From NCBI GenBank assembly GCA_025449115.1, contig JAHLKC010000062.1, positions 124,001 through 188,000 of the forward strand: a stretch of DNA of 64,000 bases, given 5' to 3'. The position numbers and the translations under genes are program-made. Of the stretch, positions 33,350-46,285 are shown piece by piece. Each line of letters begins with the position of its first letter. Position 1 is the first letter of the stretch. The notes beneath the pieces were generated by a model. That model searched no databases and was not told the origin of the DNA. It saw nothing but the letters and a program-made list of their open reading frames with translations. This DNA comes from Chytridium lagenaria (taxonomy: Eukaryota; Chytridiomycota; Chytridiomycetes; Chytridiales; Chytridiaceae).

Positions 33350-36300
33350 ATGAATTTGAACGAAGTGCTGCTCCGAAGTGCTGCAGGACGACTGATCTGC
33401 TCCATAGATGAAGAGACTGAAGCTACCATGATCTGTGTTGATTGCATTGGTTCCCCGCCGTTGTGTGATGACTGTGAAGCTGTTGGTCATCGGTCGAAAG
33501 CCAAACAAGAACACCGCCGTCTCAAGTTGAGCGAATTGATGACGGGCTACCATCTTTCAAACTCCTTGTATGTAAAGGATGAGGTCGTTCCTGACTCTTC
33601 CGAGGGGTCCGTCGCGGTTGATTCTGCTCAAGTTGGTGAGCTCACCATCACTGACTTGGGTCTTGACCCACCAAAATCTGACAATCATGATGATGTGGCC
33701 TTCACACCCTCGTTCGCACCCTCCCAAGCTGACCCCGATATATTGGCGTCCAGCCCGCTGTTGGCGCGTTATCCTGGCTTCTATAAGCTTTTAGAGATTG
33801 TGCAAGATACATCGTCGAACGGTTTAGGTACATTATTGTTTTTCGAGTTTCGATATTCCTTCCATATCTTTTTAAAGTCTCTTGAACATTACCCTCATTC
33901 TTCCTATTTTTCTCTCACACTCTGACTCTGCTTTTATTCAAGTCGACAAGATTGTTATCTCGCAACCCTTTCTGCGAAAATTATGTAACGACCTGGTTCC
34001 AGGGAGCTACAAGTCCGAGTCCAACATTGATTTCGGTGCTCTGGAGAAGCTAAACCTGCGATTTGTGGGAGTTTACGGCAACCAGGCTAGTATCGCCAAG
34101 TACTTGCTTCTAAAAAACGCTATTTCACACGATTTGTAAGTTTCTCTATGAGATATTCCAGTTTGACCTCTAATGTTGTTATAGCTTTGAGGATCTTATT
34201 GCGTCCTCGATGATGGATAACCCTCATATGGGCGGTGCGGCCCTGTTCACTCTCCCTCCAGGAATGTATCTGGTGATCCCTCCTCCCACTTTAAAGGTCG
34301 GCTACGTGATCCACTGGCCCGAAGTTGGAGCCTACAAAGATTCCGCTGAAGAGACCTATTCAAGCACCCACAAGAGCACAGTGAACCTTCAACGATATCT
34401 TACCAAGATTTGCGACCAGATTATTTGCGCAATGACGGACGAGGAGCTTGATGCCTTTGACTTTTCTTCTATCGCTACCTCGGAGATGAAGGGGAATGAT
34501 GATTTTGATGACGATGAAGATCTTACATCCATGACGAACATGTTCCAAGTCACCACGAATCAGTCTCAAAAGGAGAATTTCACGATGCATCCTGGTTTTA
34601 AGGTATGTCTTTTTATTTTATTGAGCTAACTGTTTTGTTTTTTCAAAGATCCCCAATATAACGGCTCTCCCCGTCGTTTCCGAAACCGCAAAAGAATTCT
34701 CCCCCATTATCGCAAGCAGTGATCTGTTCCAAACTGTTCTCATTCCTAAAATCAAGGCATCCGTTGTAGAGACGACTGAGATTACTAAGGGGATTTACTC
34801 CGACAGCGAGGCTATTAATTTTTTACTGGGACGATCGACAAAGGGCAACGACACCGCGCCATCGGATATGATGAACCAAAGTGCCCTCCGTCTTCATAAG
34901 GATCTACCGTTCAACGATTTCCAAACGCTAGCCCCAATTTTAGATAAGCTGCTGGGGATCAAGCGGAAGGCCTTTCTTGCTAAGGAACCATTCAAGGGAA
35001 GTCAAAGAGTGAGACGAAGACTGCAAAGTCGGAAGAGTTGAGGCAATCTTCGGTAGCCTCGGATGTCACGGAAGCGGTTGATTCTCAGGATATTAACGAT
35101 GATAAAAAGTCAAAGCATCCGCTGGAAGATTTAGAATTGTTTCCTGAAGACACTTTTGTTCGGATTCTAAAGGAGGGCTCCAAGCGACGTAATTTGCTCA
35201 GGGAATCTGTTGATGCTAAGCTTAGCGACATTAGCATTGAAACATCGAAAAAGGAGATGGAAGCAAAGGAGACAATCCGGCTTGCTCGTCAGTATCTCCT
35301 CTGGAGAGAATTCGGGTTCGTTTAGATTTAAATTGATTTGTGTTGTATGCATCTACATGCTGTTGTTTAACTTATTTTCTCTGCAGGTCAGAAAAACTTT
35401 CTCTATTTTTGAGGCATACCGCGACTAAGAAATGCTCTGTGCTTCTTGGTCTGGACGATGACGGAAAACTTTCTTCTGCTTTTCGTGAAGAGGTGGCAGA
35501 AATGTCTGGTATCGGAGCAAGTTCTCATTCAAATATTTCGTCTGCGAATTCTCTGCAAGAGAAAGACGTTCGTGTTCCTATCCCATCGTCGGCATCTAAT
35601 TCAAATCTTCGGCCTGAAAATCTTTCGCAAGAGGAGGACGTTCTTGTACATTGTCGGCATCTGCAGAGAATGAAGGACGGGACAAGTCCTTTTCAAGCTC
35701 TTGTCTTCCAATTACCAAGGATCTTTCAGAAGCGCCAGGCGTCGTTATTAAAACGGACATTATTCACTCCGAATCAAGCGTTGCTATGGTTGGGAAAGGT
35801 TAGGCGTTCTCTTAATACTATAACTCTAACTGTTTCTGTTTTTTTTTTCTCTCGGACTTCAGGGCGCCTACCGAAGGATCTCCCTATCTTGAAACACGGA
35901 CAGCACGGTATGTTTCTGCTAATGTGATGATGCGTAAAAATATTTTCCTAATACATATTTTCCTCCACTTTGGCATCAGCATTCAGTAAATGTGAGCAAA
36001 TATTTCCTGAAGCTGCGGATTCTATCCGCAATGAGTGTAATCGGCTTACGGGGCAATGGCGATCATTTGTGCGTAATATAGTCTTCGCGAATCGATTTGT
36101 CGACGTCGTGTTAAAAGAAACTAAGAGGAAGAAGGGGTCTTTAAAGAATAACTGGAAGGAAGAACTCTTTTACGACGTTTTTAAAAACGTTCAGAGGGCA
36201 GGGATATCCTACGGAGATACGGTGGCATCTTTCTCGGTTTCAAAGATAAAGTCGCGCTTTGAGCAAATCAAAATATCAATTTGCGAATTTATCGACGGGG

Positions 36301-39300
36301 TTTCTGTGGAAGATGATGATGATAATAAGACATTGTCTGACTCACTCAGGATGCTGGTGTTAGATATTGAGGGAGCTAAGACCTTTGATTATACCGCTGA
36401 AGCATGGACAACAATTGAGCAGATGCTTAACGGTATACTTTTGCATCAAGGCAAGGGATCTTACGCGGACGTCACTAGGAGAACTCCGCATTTCAAAGCC
36501 GTCAAGTATTATTTCGACATTTTCCACGAGGTGTTTGTCTCTACGGATGTCCCAATGCACCTTTTACCTGATTTTTCGAAAGAAAGTAAGGTTCTACAGG
36601 ATGAGATTACGGCATATATCGAGATCGAGAACGGTAGAGTTGGCCAGTCTACTGTTGAGACAGCTGGATCCGTATTAGCAGGCCTTTTCCCTGACGGGTT
36701 GGTATTTTTCGTACATATTTACAATTGTGTATTGGTAAAGTTCTTTTTTAAGTTAACATATTTTAAAGCACTCCAGTTACGATAACAAGCTGGAGTATGT
36801 ATTTACCTTTAATGCTTCTTATTTATCTAATATTTATGTAGATGGTGGCGCTTGGTACACCGGCAATTCTACTCAGGTACGGGTGCAATTCGAGAGCAAA
36901 TCACATGAAAGCATCGTCTACGACATAATCAGGACCGCCTTGCGAGATGACGATCGTCGAAAACTTGCGATTGCCAGCTCATCAGAAGTTTTTGGAATTT
37001 TAACCCCTAGAACCACTGGCATTATTGAAAGCTTTTCTATGGATATGAATTCTGAACTCATGTAAGTCCATGATCATCAGCGTCCTTGCTCATTTAATAC
37101 TCGTTTCCTTTTTTTCAAATAACTCACGCAAACACTACACTAGTAAGGTCTTCCACTGCGAAAACAGTAAGCTACTCCTATTTTACAAGACGGTTGCGAA
37201 CGCCACCAAAATGCAATACGGAACAATACGGGATATTAATAAGGCGATCTCGGAAGGGAATAGTACGAAGTTTTTTCGCAGAGGGTGCGATTTTCTTGAT
37301 TATCATGATGGTGACGGGGTTTTGGTTTTATATGACCACGAAAAAGCAAATGTTAGGTGTTTTGAATCTTGCTCACCGTTGATTGTTTTATTGATAAATC
37401 TGCTAGATTGCCGTTTATAAATTCGATGAGGCCCGCATTGAACTTTCTCCTGTTCAAAAGCAGCACAACGTTTTGGCTTGGTATAATAACGAGACACCCG
37501 ATCTTGTTTGTATCAAATTTGCTCAAAGCAGTGCGGAGGAGATTTGTTTTGTCGAGAGGACTGGTCGAACTCGAGTATTCAACATTGCTTCACTTCAGTT
37601 TCAGCCTCGAGATTTTATGCTCCCTTGTTTCAACTCAACGTCATCAATTCTTCGTACGCCGGGAGGAGAAATGCCTTTTGGTGATTGCGGAAGTTGACAC
37701 CGAAAGTGGCCAGCAAGTAGAGACGTTGCCCACTGACAGTCCGATAATGGAGAATGACAAGATGCTAGGGCCGCAAAATATCGACGTTCTTAAGCAAACG
37801 GAGGTTGTGACGCATGAGGTATTTATCTTCCTTTGTAATTTGTTTACTTATATTGCAGTCATTTGAAGCAACGTCAGACGTTTGGAGTGAGGGCGATGAT
37901 CAGTTTAGCGATTCCGAAGGATCCGAGTTCTCTCTCGTTGGCTGCGACAAAAAGCGTACTACAAACGTCAGGACGGATGAGCTGATGCCGCTGAAAACGA
38001 CAGAAGTTAACGGTGATCCACCCGTTAAGGGAAATGGGAGCGATGAGCGGCCTTTATCGATGCCTTTGACCACAAAGGGTCTCGTCTGCTTTGTCTTCTT
38101 TGCCTCCAAGCTAGGAGAAGTGGAACCTCTGAAAATAGAGTTACCAAACCGAATCACGCCGGCGATCGCCAAAACTTTCACCGTGTCTCTTATTGAAAAG
38201 AGACAGCTTCATCTCGTTGGAATTGACGAGGTTTGTGCTATCTGAAACCCCTACCCAAACATTATTTTTTTCCCAAACCTTACATCTATCTTCCCTTCGG
38301 TTTATGCTAGGAGGGTCAAGTGTTTTCATTCTTGCTCGACATCTGCGTTGAGAAGAAAAGTTATGATTTCGTCAAGAGAGATTTCGCACAACGGAATTTA
38401 ATTATAGTTGAATCCGGTGGTCTCATTTTCAAGCTAAAATCAAGCGCTGCCTCTCAGTCCGTGAAGGGTCGGGTTGGCGATTCAATCGTCATTGGTAAAG
38501 AGACGAGAACTATTGTTGGAATACGAGGCCGGTCCATTGAAGTGGATGCCCCGTTAACGGTCGCCGTCTCTCCCGCGGAGGTCGCATTTGAGATTATACG
38601 CCGCAACAATTCCAATGGACTTCTGGACTGTTTCCGGCATATCTATGTGAGATACCCCATTGAATCGGTTCTTGGCGATAATTCCTCGAGCATTGTGCCG
38701 CATTTGATAATCTCAGTGATCGACTCAAGTGAAAAAGACGTGATTAAATCAGGATCGCTTAAATCAGGATCTTTTGAATTACCGTTCGATATGACAGCGT
38801 CTATGTCCTTGACGCAATGGACGAGTCTCCAATCCCGAGCACCTATTGCAACCTTGATCGTCAAATTTGTCGCGTACCTGGAAGCTCTTTTCACGCATCT
38901 ACAAAACGCCACGAAAAAGGATTGTTCAAAGCTTATGGTTTTTTCGAAAACGGTTAAAGTCGACATACTCTCTTGCCAAGACTCATTGCATTTTTTGCCT
39001 TCAAAACCAATTGGCTCGTGGATGACGGGCTTACTCTGCTTGCTTCCGCTGCAAATTGCGACGACACGGTCAGGGCAACTACTACCTCTGAAGGACGGCA
39101 TTTACTCAAATGTGATGGAGGGTCTTGACCTTGCTGGGATATCGCGGGCGATCACGTTTGGGTGGCTAGAATCCATTTTTACATTTTATGGGAAGAAAAA
39201 ACTCCCGATTAAGGTACGTACTTATGTATAATAATCTGTTAAAACTTCGCCGTACTCCATTGTAATTGAGTAGTAATTAATAACTTCGTTTTAAAAAAAA

Positions 39301-42300
39301 AGGTTTTGTCCGTCATGGGCGCCCAATCTACCGGCAAATCGTTCATGATAAATCATATTGCCGGCACGCACTTCGACGGAAATGCTATGGTATGTATATG
39401 TTGTGAAATTAATATAACAATGAAAGCGCTGCACGGAAGGTGTTTGGATGTCTGTTCGGCCTACTATCGATACCATCTACGTGTGCCTGGATTACGAAGG
39501 TCTTGGATCAGTTGAGCGGAGTCCGCAAGAAGATATGCTACTCTCTCTTCTGAACGCCGGTACAAGTCACTTGATTCTTTACAAGGTTTTTATTCCAATC
39601 GTCATATTCGCTCTCTCTTTATTATTTCTTTTAATTTATCCTAAAGCTAACTAATCTCTCAGACAAACTTATCTCTTGGAAGATCGATGAGCGAGCTGTT
39701 CCAAATGTTCCAAGATGGCGTAAAGCTTTTCGATCAGGGAAAGAATGATCGCTTATTTAAGGGTCATTTGTTTGTTCAAGTTAACGACGTAAGTGAGGCT
39801 GATCGATATGGAATCGTCCAAGAGTTTCAGACAAAGCTAGCGAATATTGTGCAGAATGGTTTGTGCTTGCCTCCTTTTCTTTACATAACAGGACTGATAA
39901 AGAAAAACTTTTCTGTAGAGGGCGATGATAATTTTATCACAAGGCTATTTCAGAAGAGAATGAACATTGAGGTAAGATTTAAAAGAAGAAGAAATTATTA
40001 ACGTTTTCAGCCTTGGCCACTTTTTAGTGACTCCGACTTCTACTCTAAAATGAAGGTAGTTCGAGCGTTTGCGAGGAAAATTCAAACACCTTACATGAGC
40101 GCGGTAGAGTGGAGAGAGGACACGAAGGTATGAGTATCACTGTAGTAGCACCCCTAAAACGATTCAGATGCTTTTGGCCAAACTAATGATTTGCGATTGG
40201 GGTTCTATCGATGACGACTTAATAGAGTCAAGAATGAAATTGATAATGTCTCTCCTTCCGACTGCTCTTAAATACGGTTGTGAAGATGAATCTATGGAGA
40301 AGGAGCCATTACGTTGCCGAGATTCAGGGGAACTCATAACTGAGAGCGAGGAATTCATTGACCTTTCTTCGCTGCACGTCAAAGGCTGCAGACTTTTTAA
40401 AGAAGGATCTGTAGATTTTTCGATGGGGCTGGACACCGACCGCATATTTCCGTATGAGCCTTCCGTCACTCTCGGAACGTGCATTCGGGATCTTGTCATC
40501 GATTTTTCACGAAACGTTGCGGATCGCAAGGACGCCAAATCTGATCAAGACTGGTTTCTGTCGTTCAAGGCATTCATTGGATATTTCGTGAGCAGGAGAC
40601 TGAGACGCGTTCAGGAATTTGTTGACCAGAATTTTGCGAGGTTTCCGGAAATCGACACGCGATTAAGTAACACCCTTTTGGACATTCAGAAAGAGGTTAG
40701 GAGGTTTGAATCAGCTTGGACTCTATGTGGAAGATTTTGCAGCGAATGCGAGCTAAGGTGCCTTGAGCGGGACGGACACGATGGGCTGCATCACTGCGGT
40801 ACGGACCACAGATGTTATCATCTCTGCGAATATATAGAGAGTCATGGAACGGAACGGCCTGTATGCAAATCTAAGGTACTTTGTCATTTTTGGCTTTCTT
40901 TGTCATTTTTTGACCTTAACTTAACGTGCGGCCGTTAAAAGGCTGGGCACCGTTTGAACGACTCCGGGCGATCGCATGCATGCGATGAATCGGGCCACTT
41001 CTGTGGTCAGCCGTGTATAGTAAGCTTGTCATCTCTCTATAATTTACTCATATAATCTCAAGTTCAAGGACTGGAGAAACTGCCAGCAAGTATGCACATT
41101 AGAACTTTACCACAGCGGAGACGAACATTTTTGCAAAGCGCGCGCGCATTTCTGCGATAACCCTTGCTCTCTTCAAACAAAGGAATTTAAATGCTCCGGT
41201 AGATGCGTGGAGACCTGCGAGGACAATTTGGACCATAGTTACCACCGCTGTGAGAACCGCGGATGTCCTGTGACGTGTGTCATGCCTGGTTGTACGGAGA
41301 AATGTGGAGATAACGACCACTTTCATGATTTATCTTTGGGAGCTCTGCATATTTGCGGGTAAGTTTTATAGATTTTTAGAAATACTTTAATGTTTTCTTA
41401 TACGTTTTTATGTCAACATCAGAAAACCGCACAGATGCGAAGAAGATTGTCAGAGTCAAGGTGTTTGTGATATCTCGACACAACCGGAGGTTGAAGAGAC
41501 TTTGCAGAGATTGAAGTATGGGGCCCTTAAATTTACAAAGGTATTTATTCAGTTGACTCGATTTTTCTTTAGCATTATAGAGCTGTTTTTCTTTAGCATT
41601 ATAGAGCTGCACATTAATGTTTTTCAGTATACTCAAGTCGGTAAACGACTGAAATGCTATAAGGTTATATTGCCCGGACAGACGAAACACGAAGGAGTGC
41701 ACAGCCACTGTGAGAATGACTTCCACTTTTGCGAAATGAAATGCCCGTTCTGCAACTACTTCTGTACTCTTCCCATTGGCCATCGTCAAGAGCATTCTAC
41801 ATCGCACGGCAATATGTCGCGAACAAAGTTTACACTTGCCGACGGCGACGGTGATTTCGAATATGAAAATCAGAAGTTTTCAAGCGGAGATTCAGGAATC
41901 GCCTTCCTGTGCTCTATGGTAATTTAAAAATTCTTGCGTTGTAAGAATACTAACATTTTTTTTAGTATTGTAAGCAATTGGGGCGTCATTCGCATATCGA
42001 TTTTTGTCCGAATCCGGGTGGTTGCCTAGATAGTGATCACATTCGGCACCTGTCACACCCCATTCTACCAGATCCACTCCGGAAGAAGGAGCAGATCACT
42101 CACTCGCTGTTTTGGAAAAGAGCCGGATTCCAGGTATTTTCATATTTTCAATCCTACTGGCTTTGCGCGTGGGCAAACTCTAATTTAGTTTTCAGGATCC
42201 ATACTCGATGGAGGAACGTGAACGCTTCACCTTGTGTGAAGCAGAGTGCGCTGGAGAGGAACACAAAAATGGGAATTCGCACGGATCCTCCTGCACTCGG

Positions 42301-43283
42301 CCCATGTTTCACAAGCCTCTTGCGGCATCTGGCGGAATTCCAAGAGGAATTGGACATATTTCCATAGTCAGTCTTGCTCAATATCTACTTCTCTAATTAT
42401 CTGTCAGGATGGACATCATTTTGAATGTCAAGCCCCTGTTCAACGGTCGGGATACCATTTAGTCTTTGTTATTGACAAAAGCGGGTCAATGGAGAGTCAC
42501 GACATTCAACCGCAAAGGGGAACTCCGTACTATGCAGAGCTAAGTAAAAATCGTTACGGTGCTGCGTTAGAAGCGTGCTGTCGCTTCGTGGATCATTCTC
42601 TAGCAGGCAATATTTGCGGAACTGTGGCGGACACATTGTCACTTGTCGTGTTCCACGATTCACCACAAGTCTTAATCGCAAATCAAGCTGGGTGTACAAG
42701 TGCGCAAATCTTACAATGTGCTCGAAATACTCGTCCCAACGGCGGCACTAATTTTAATGCGGCCATAGAAAGGGCTCAGGACTTAGTATTGAGCTGCTGG
42801 GTCCCAGGAAGGTGAAGACAAGGGGTTTTCATTTTTCTGACGTTTGGTCATCTAATAATAACGTTAAACTTCACATTGCAGAATCCCGGTGGTTATCTTC
42901 CTTTCTGATGGAGAAAGTTTTTGCAACTTTTCGAAGTTGAAAGCCTTTAAAAACATTTGTCTTAGAAATGGGTAAGAGTGACAATATCTTCGCCTTCCCT
43001 TCAAGCTTCATGGTAATACTGAATCCTATTTTCCATCCTCCCCCCATCCAGCCACGGTCTACGCTTGTTCACGGTGCTGTTTTCATCTACAGAAAGTTCA
43101 CCGGTCCTCGCCGAAATGGCCCAAATGGTTCTCGTCTCCCACAACGCGAAGCCATCGGAGTCTGCTGCTTATGGTGGTTTTTTCCAAGCCATTGATGGAA
43201 TTCAACTCAGCCAGCATTTCGTTGGCGTGGCCAAAAGTTTGCTAAAGTCGAAGCCGTCACTTATTTCAGTGAAGCGAAGTTAG
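33350..43283 (+). CDS. giant VLIG/GBP-like GTPase with B-box, Cys/His-rich region and vWA domain
   Basis: A many-exon gene of about 9.9 kb. The ATG at 33350 is followed by a B-box zinc finger (CVDCIGSPPLCDDCEAVGH with a distal EHR). A long helical region follows, including YGNQASIAKYLLLKNAI. From 39300 comes a dynamin-superfamily GTPase domain: P-loop GAQSTGKS (G1), TEGVWMS (G2), DYEGLGS (G3) and VQVNDV as possible G4. After more helices comes a Cys/His-rich array of about 250 residues (40730-41480; CGRFCSECELRC, HHCGTDHRCYHLC, HFCGQPC, HFCDNPC, CPVTCVMPGCTEKCG), then further CxxxC/H clusters to 42440. A C-terminal vWA domain has an intact MIDAS: DKSGS, GGTNFN and FLSDGES. The stop is at 43281-43283. 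Exons join cleanly across 39213-39302 into the G domain. Slips occur near 35000 and 35645. The family is known as large interferon-inducible-type GTPases in animals; fusions with vWA are the unusual part. Probably a cytosolic, oligomerising GTPase; the ligand is unknown. Confidence 0.8.
41562..41609 (+). repeat. 24-bp tandem duplication inside an intron of the GTPase gene
   Basis: Two exact adjacent copies of a 24-nt unit (TTTTTCTTTAGCATTATAG and so on), each with a pyrimidine tract and AG dinucleotides, just before the apparent acceptor tttttcag at about 41628. The intron thus carries duplicated decoy acceptors. Confidence 0.85.
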
Positions 43284-43828
43284 CATTAACGTGAATATTG
43301 AAGTTTGCTGTTATTTTTGCGAGCGCCTTTTTTAAATGGTCATCGATTTTCCTCTTTTTTTTTTATGAAGCACTGTTATTTTTCCTTTGACGCTTTTTTC
43401 TAACAAATCGTCTTCTTAGTGCCTGCCTGCGTCTTTTCCTGCATATCATCCATATCTTTTTGTGGATTTAATACACTTGCCTGCAACATTTTCCAACCGG
43501 CATTTTTATATTAATTGCGTCCTTGCTTCCTTTATCTTTATTGCCCCATCGGCTTCATCAATACTTTATATGACCTCATCTTCTTTACCTTCAATTTGCG
43601 TCATATTTTTTAGAACAGCGACCTATAAATGGTATGGTCTAGGACAAAGAAATCAGTGGACAGTAAAAATGAGGTCGTGCTTTATTCGCGTAATGTGATC
43701 AAACGCCACTAAACAATACGAAACCATGAAAAAGAGCAAAACAAAACAAAAATCACCATAAATTTTAAAAGAAAACTGACCGAAGAAAGAAAAAAAGAAA
43801 AGAAAAAAAAACAACTGAAAAAAGGGCG
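43284..43828. other. 3' intergenic region between convergent genes
   Basis: AT-rich 3' flanks of the GTPase gene and the minus-strand membrane-protein gene, with A-rich low-complexity DNA at 43730-43825. No gene supported. Confidence 0.5.
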
Positions 43829-45416
43829 TCATAAGATATGAGCTTCAAGGTTCGCTTGGAACACTTTGATAAGAAACGATAACTCCACCTCTGCTCCTCT
43901 CCCTCTCCCTTCCCCTAATCTTATTAACGGCATCAACAGGTGAGAATCCGCAACAACAAGTCGTAAGCGAAAACACAAACAATCCAAGAACAAGCACCAA
44001 AGCCAATACTCTAAGCGGTCCATAAATTAAAACTTTCCCAACTGCGATGTAGGGGAAAGTTTCGTCGATTGCCTTAGACCCAACGGCGGGGCGGGTGTCA
44101 ATAAGGAGAAGTTTGGCGTAGCGTGAACGGATGGGGAGGCTCTTAAATCTGATATCGCAGGTAGAGTTGAAGGAAGTGCAGGAGGTGAGCGAGTTGGTAG
44201 GTAAGGGGAAGGTGGGGGTGGAACCTCTGATGGTGATAGAGCCACCCGTTGCAGTAAGGGAAGACGCTTTAACTTTAAATTCTTTTGAAGGGGGTAAAGC
44301 GGCGAAGATCAGAAAGTGATGACCGTAGGTGCGGGCTTCAAACTCAAAATTGCCTTTGCAACCGAGGTTCTCGTTTCTAAATATGAGAAAGTAACAATTC
44401 GCAATGTCAAAATGAAACGTGATCGTGGTAAAGGGGCTTACAGGTCGACGATAACGCTGAAGGATTCAAGGTCAAAGCGATCTAGGTTAATAAAAGCGAC
44501 GTGGACGGAAAAGTCGGGATTGCTTCTACAAGCCTCATCTGGAAGGACGTAATCCACCGACAGCTTAAGATATCATAAACCACACATCGAAGATACAAAG
44601 TAGATTTACCTTTCCGCCCTTGTGGAGACCATAATGGCGCTGCCAAAAGACAAGGCCGTCTTCCATATCCTTTAAATCCTGAGAACGAGAGGGCATGCGA
44701 TCGCTATGGGCTTTGAGCGTGGAAAGAATATTCTTGTCCGATCCGTAGACCCACGAAAAGTCGTCTGTGGTGGTCTTGAAGACGGTGTGGTCGGTCTCTT
44801 CAGGGATATCTGCGATAACGTGAACTTGGGTGTGTTGCTGGATATTAAACTGGGCTTGCTTTAAGTAACGGGTATCTACTTCAATGACCCTGGTGAGGAA
44901 ATGAGTATAAGGTTAGATAATGGCTTCACTTATATAATACTCACTGACGATCACCCGGAGTTCTCATCAGATAAAACGGCCCGGTCCAGGGAAGAGCAAT
45001 CCAGAAGAGATAGAGGAAGAAGGTGGCAAAGAATAGGAAGGGAAATAGTATCCTTTAATTGACGTACGAGGTGAAGATTAAGCGGATGACCATGAAAAGA
45101 TGAACTTACCGCATGCACGAGCAAAATTCCAGCAGACGCTTCTGATACTGCAGCGACGATTTGGTGCAGGATTCAAAACAACAAGAGGAAGACTGAAATG
45201 AAGTTAGGGAGACCACCGATTGCATGGCACTTACCTCTGGTCGGGAACAGTGATAGCATGCTGAGTGATCAACGGCGTTCGCTCACTTGGTGGTTGGGAA
45301 GAACCAGCAGATGCCTGAACGCTTTGAGGAAAGATTTTACCGATGGTTTCGCCAGTCGGTGTGTAGGCAGGAGGCATTGTCGCAGAGGACTTTGGCTCTT
45401 TCTCAGGAGAGGTCAT
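43829..45416 (-). CDS. fungal membrane protein with N- and C-terminal spans, unknown function
   Basis: The ATG at 45416 opens a Pro/Ser-rich cytosolic N-terminus (MTSPEKEPKSSATMPPAY). A span follows at about 45060-44990 (FPFLFFATFFLYLFWIALPW). A lumenal or extracellular domain includes YLMRTPGDRQVIEVDTRYL, TVFKTTTDDFSWVYGSD, LSVDYVLPDEACRSNPDFSV, GGSITIRGS and STCDIRFKSLPI. A second span lies near the end (GPLRVLALVLVLGLFVFSL) with a short basic tail, stopping at 43829. Introns (for example starting gtaaatct at about 44611) keep frame, and no slip is needed. The topology suggests both ends are cytosolic with a large lumenal domain. I do not recognise the family. A broken partial copy lies at 31906-32217, so this gene has been duplicated within the window. 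Confidence 0.72.
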
Positions 45417-46285
45417 TTATAGTTCTTGTGTTTGAGCTTGTCACATATCAGCGACACCGACAGCTTGTCGTATTTAGTACTTAAAATCACCATCCCTCTG
45501 ACTTGGCTGTAAAGGTATGAACAATTTTATCTTTATTTCTTGTAAGAGTATAAAATAAATACCTCATGGCCCTAACCCATCTAAATACTTTGTTCATTCA
45601 TTTCAACGCATACCACCCCGCACTGTACACTGCATGGATTTATTTGACCATAGCTTGGTGTCTCAAAGTTGAATGATCCCCATTGCTGCCAAATGTTTCG
45701 TGACTAATAATATATACATACATCGTAGAAGTAAAGTTAAGCGGCAAAAGTTCATTAAGAAAATAATAGGAATTCTATAAAACATGGGTGCACGCACACT
45801 TACACGTCGAAGATCGCGTCAGTAGATATGATCTACACTTGTATCGCATACTTGCTCTGCAGGGAGAAGGGTTGTATGCGGCCACCATCCCTCATTCCAT
45901 GCGGTGGATATTAGGGAGGGTAGTTGACCAAACAGGCTGTCTGTCTGTGGCTGGCTTGATCTACGCAATTCAAATAATAATAATAATATTTTACAAAAAG
46001 AAATTTTTGCAATTTGGCTGTGTCTTCATTAAAATATTTATTTTCCAAAGAACTCTTCAAACATTCCGCCTCAATAACCTTTAAATCAAACACCAACATT
46101 CATTCAACACTCCAACATCTACACATCTGCACCACATCGTCAATCATCATCACATTCACATTCACGTTCATCAACCTCCTTTGATCCAACACCTCCCACT
46201 CCCCCTGCCCCACTAGCTTTAGCTTACGCGCATCCATCCAATCCTATCAACTTCATCTTACACTTCAACTACACAAGCAAACAAA
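45417..46285. promoter_or_regulatory. divergent intergenic region, membrane protein / GH16
   Basis: About 870 nt. The 200 nt before the GH16 start are CA- and CT-rich (46090-46280), typical of strongly expressed fungal genes. No coding sequence supported. Confidence 0.5.

Noticed and set aside
34030..34140. A second GTPase P-loop at VGVYGNQAS in the giant gene
   Set aside because: Lacks the GK(S/T) that a P-loop needs; the real G1 motif is at about 39318-39341.
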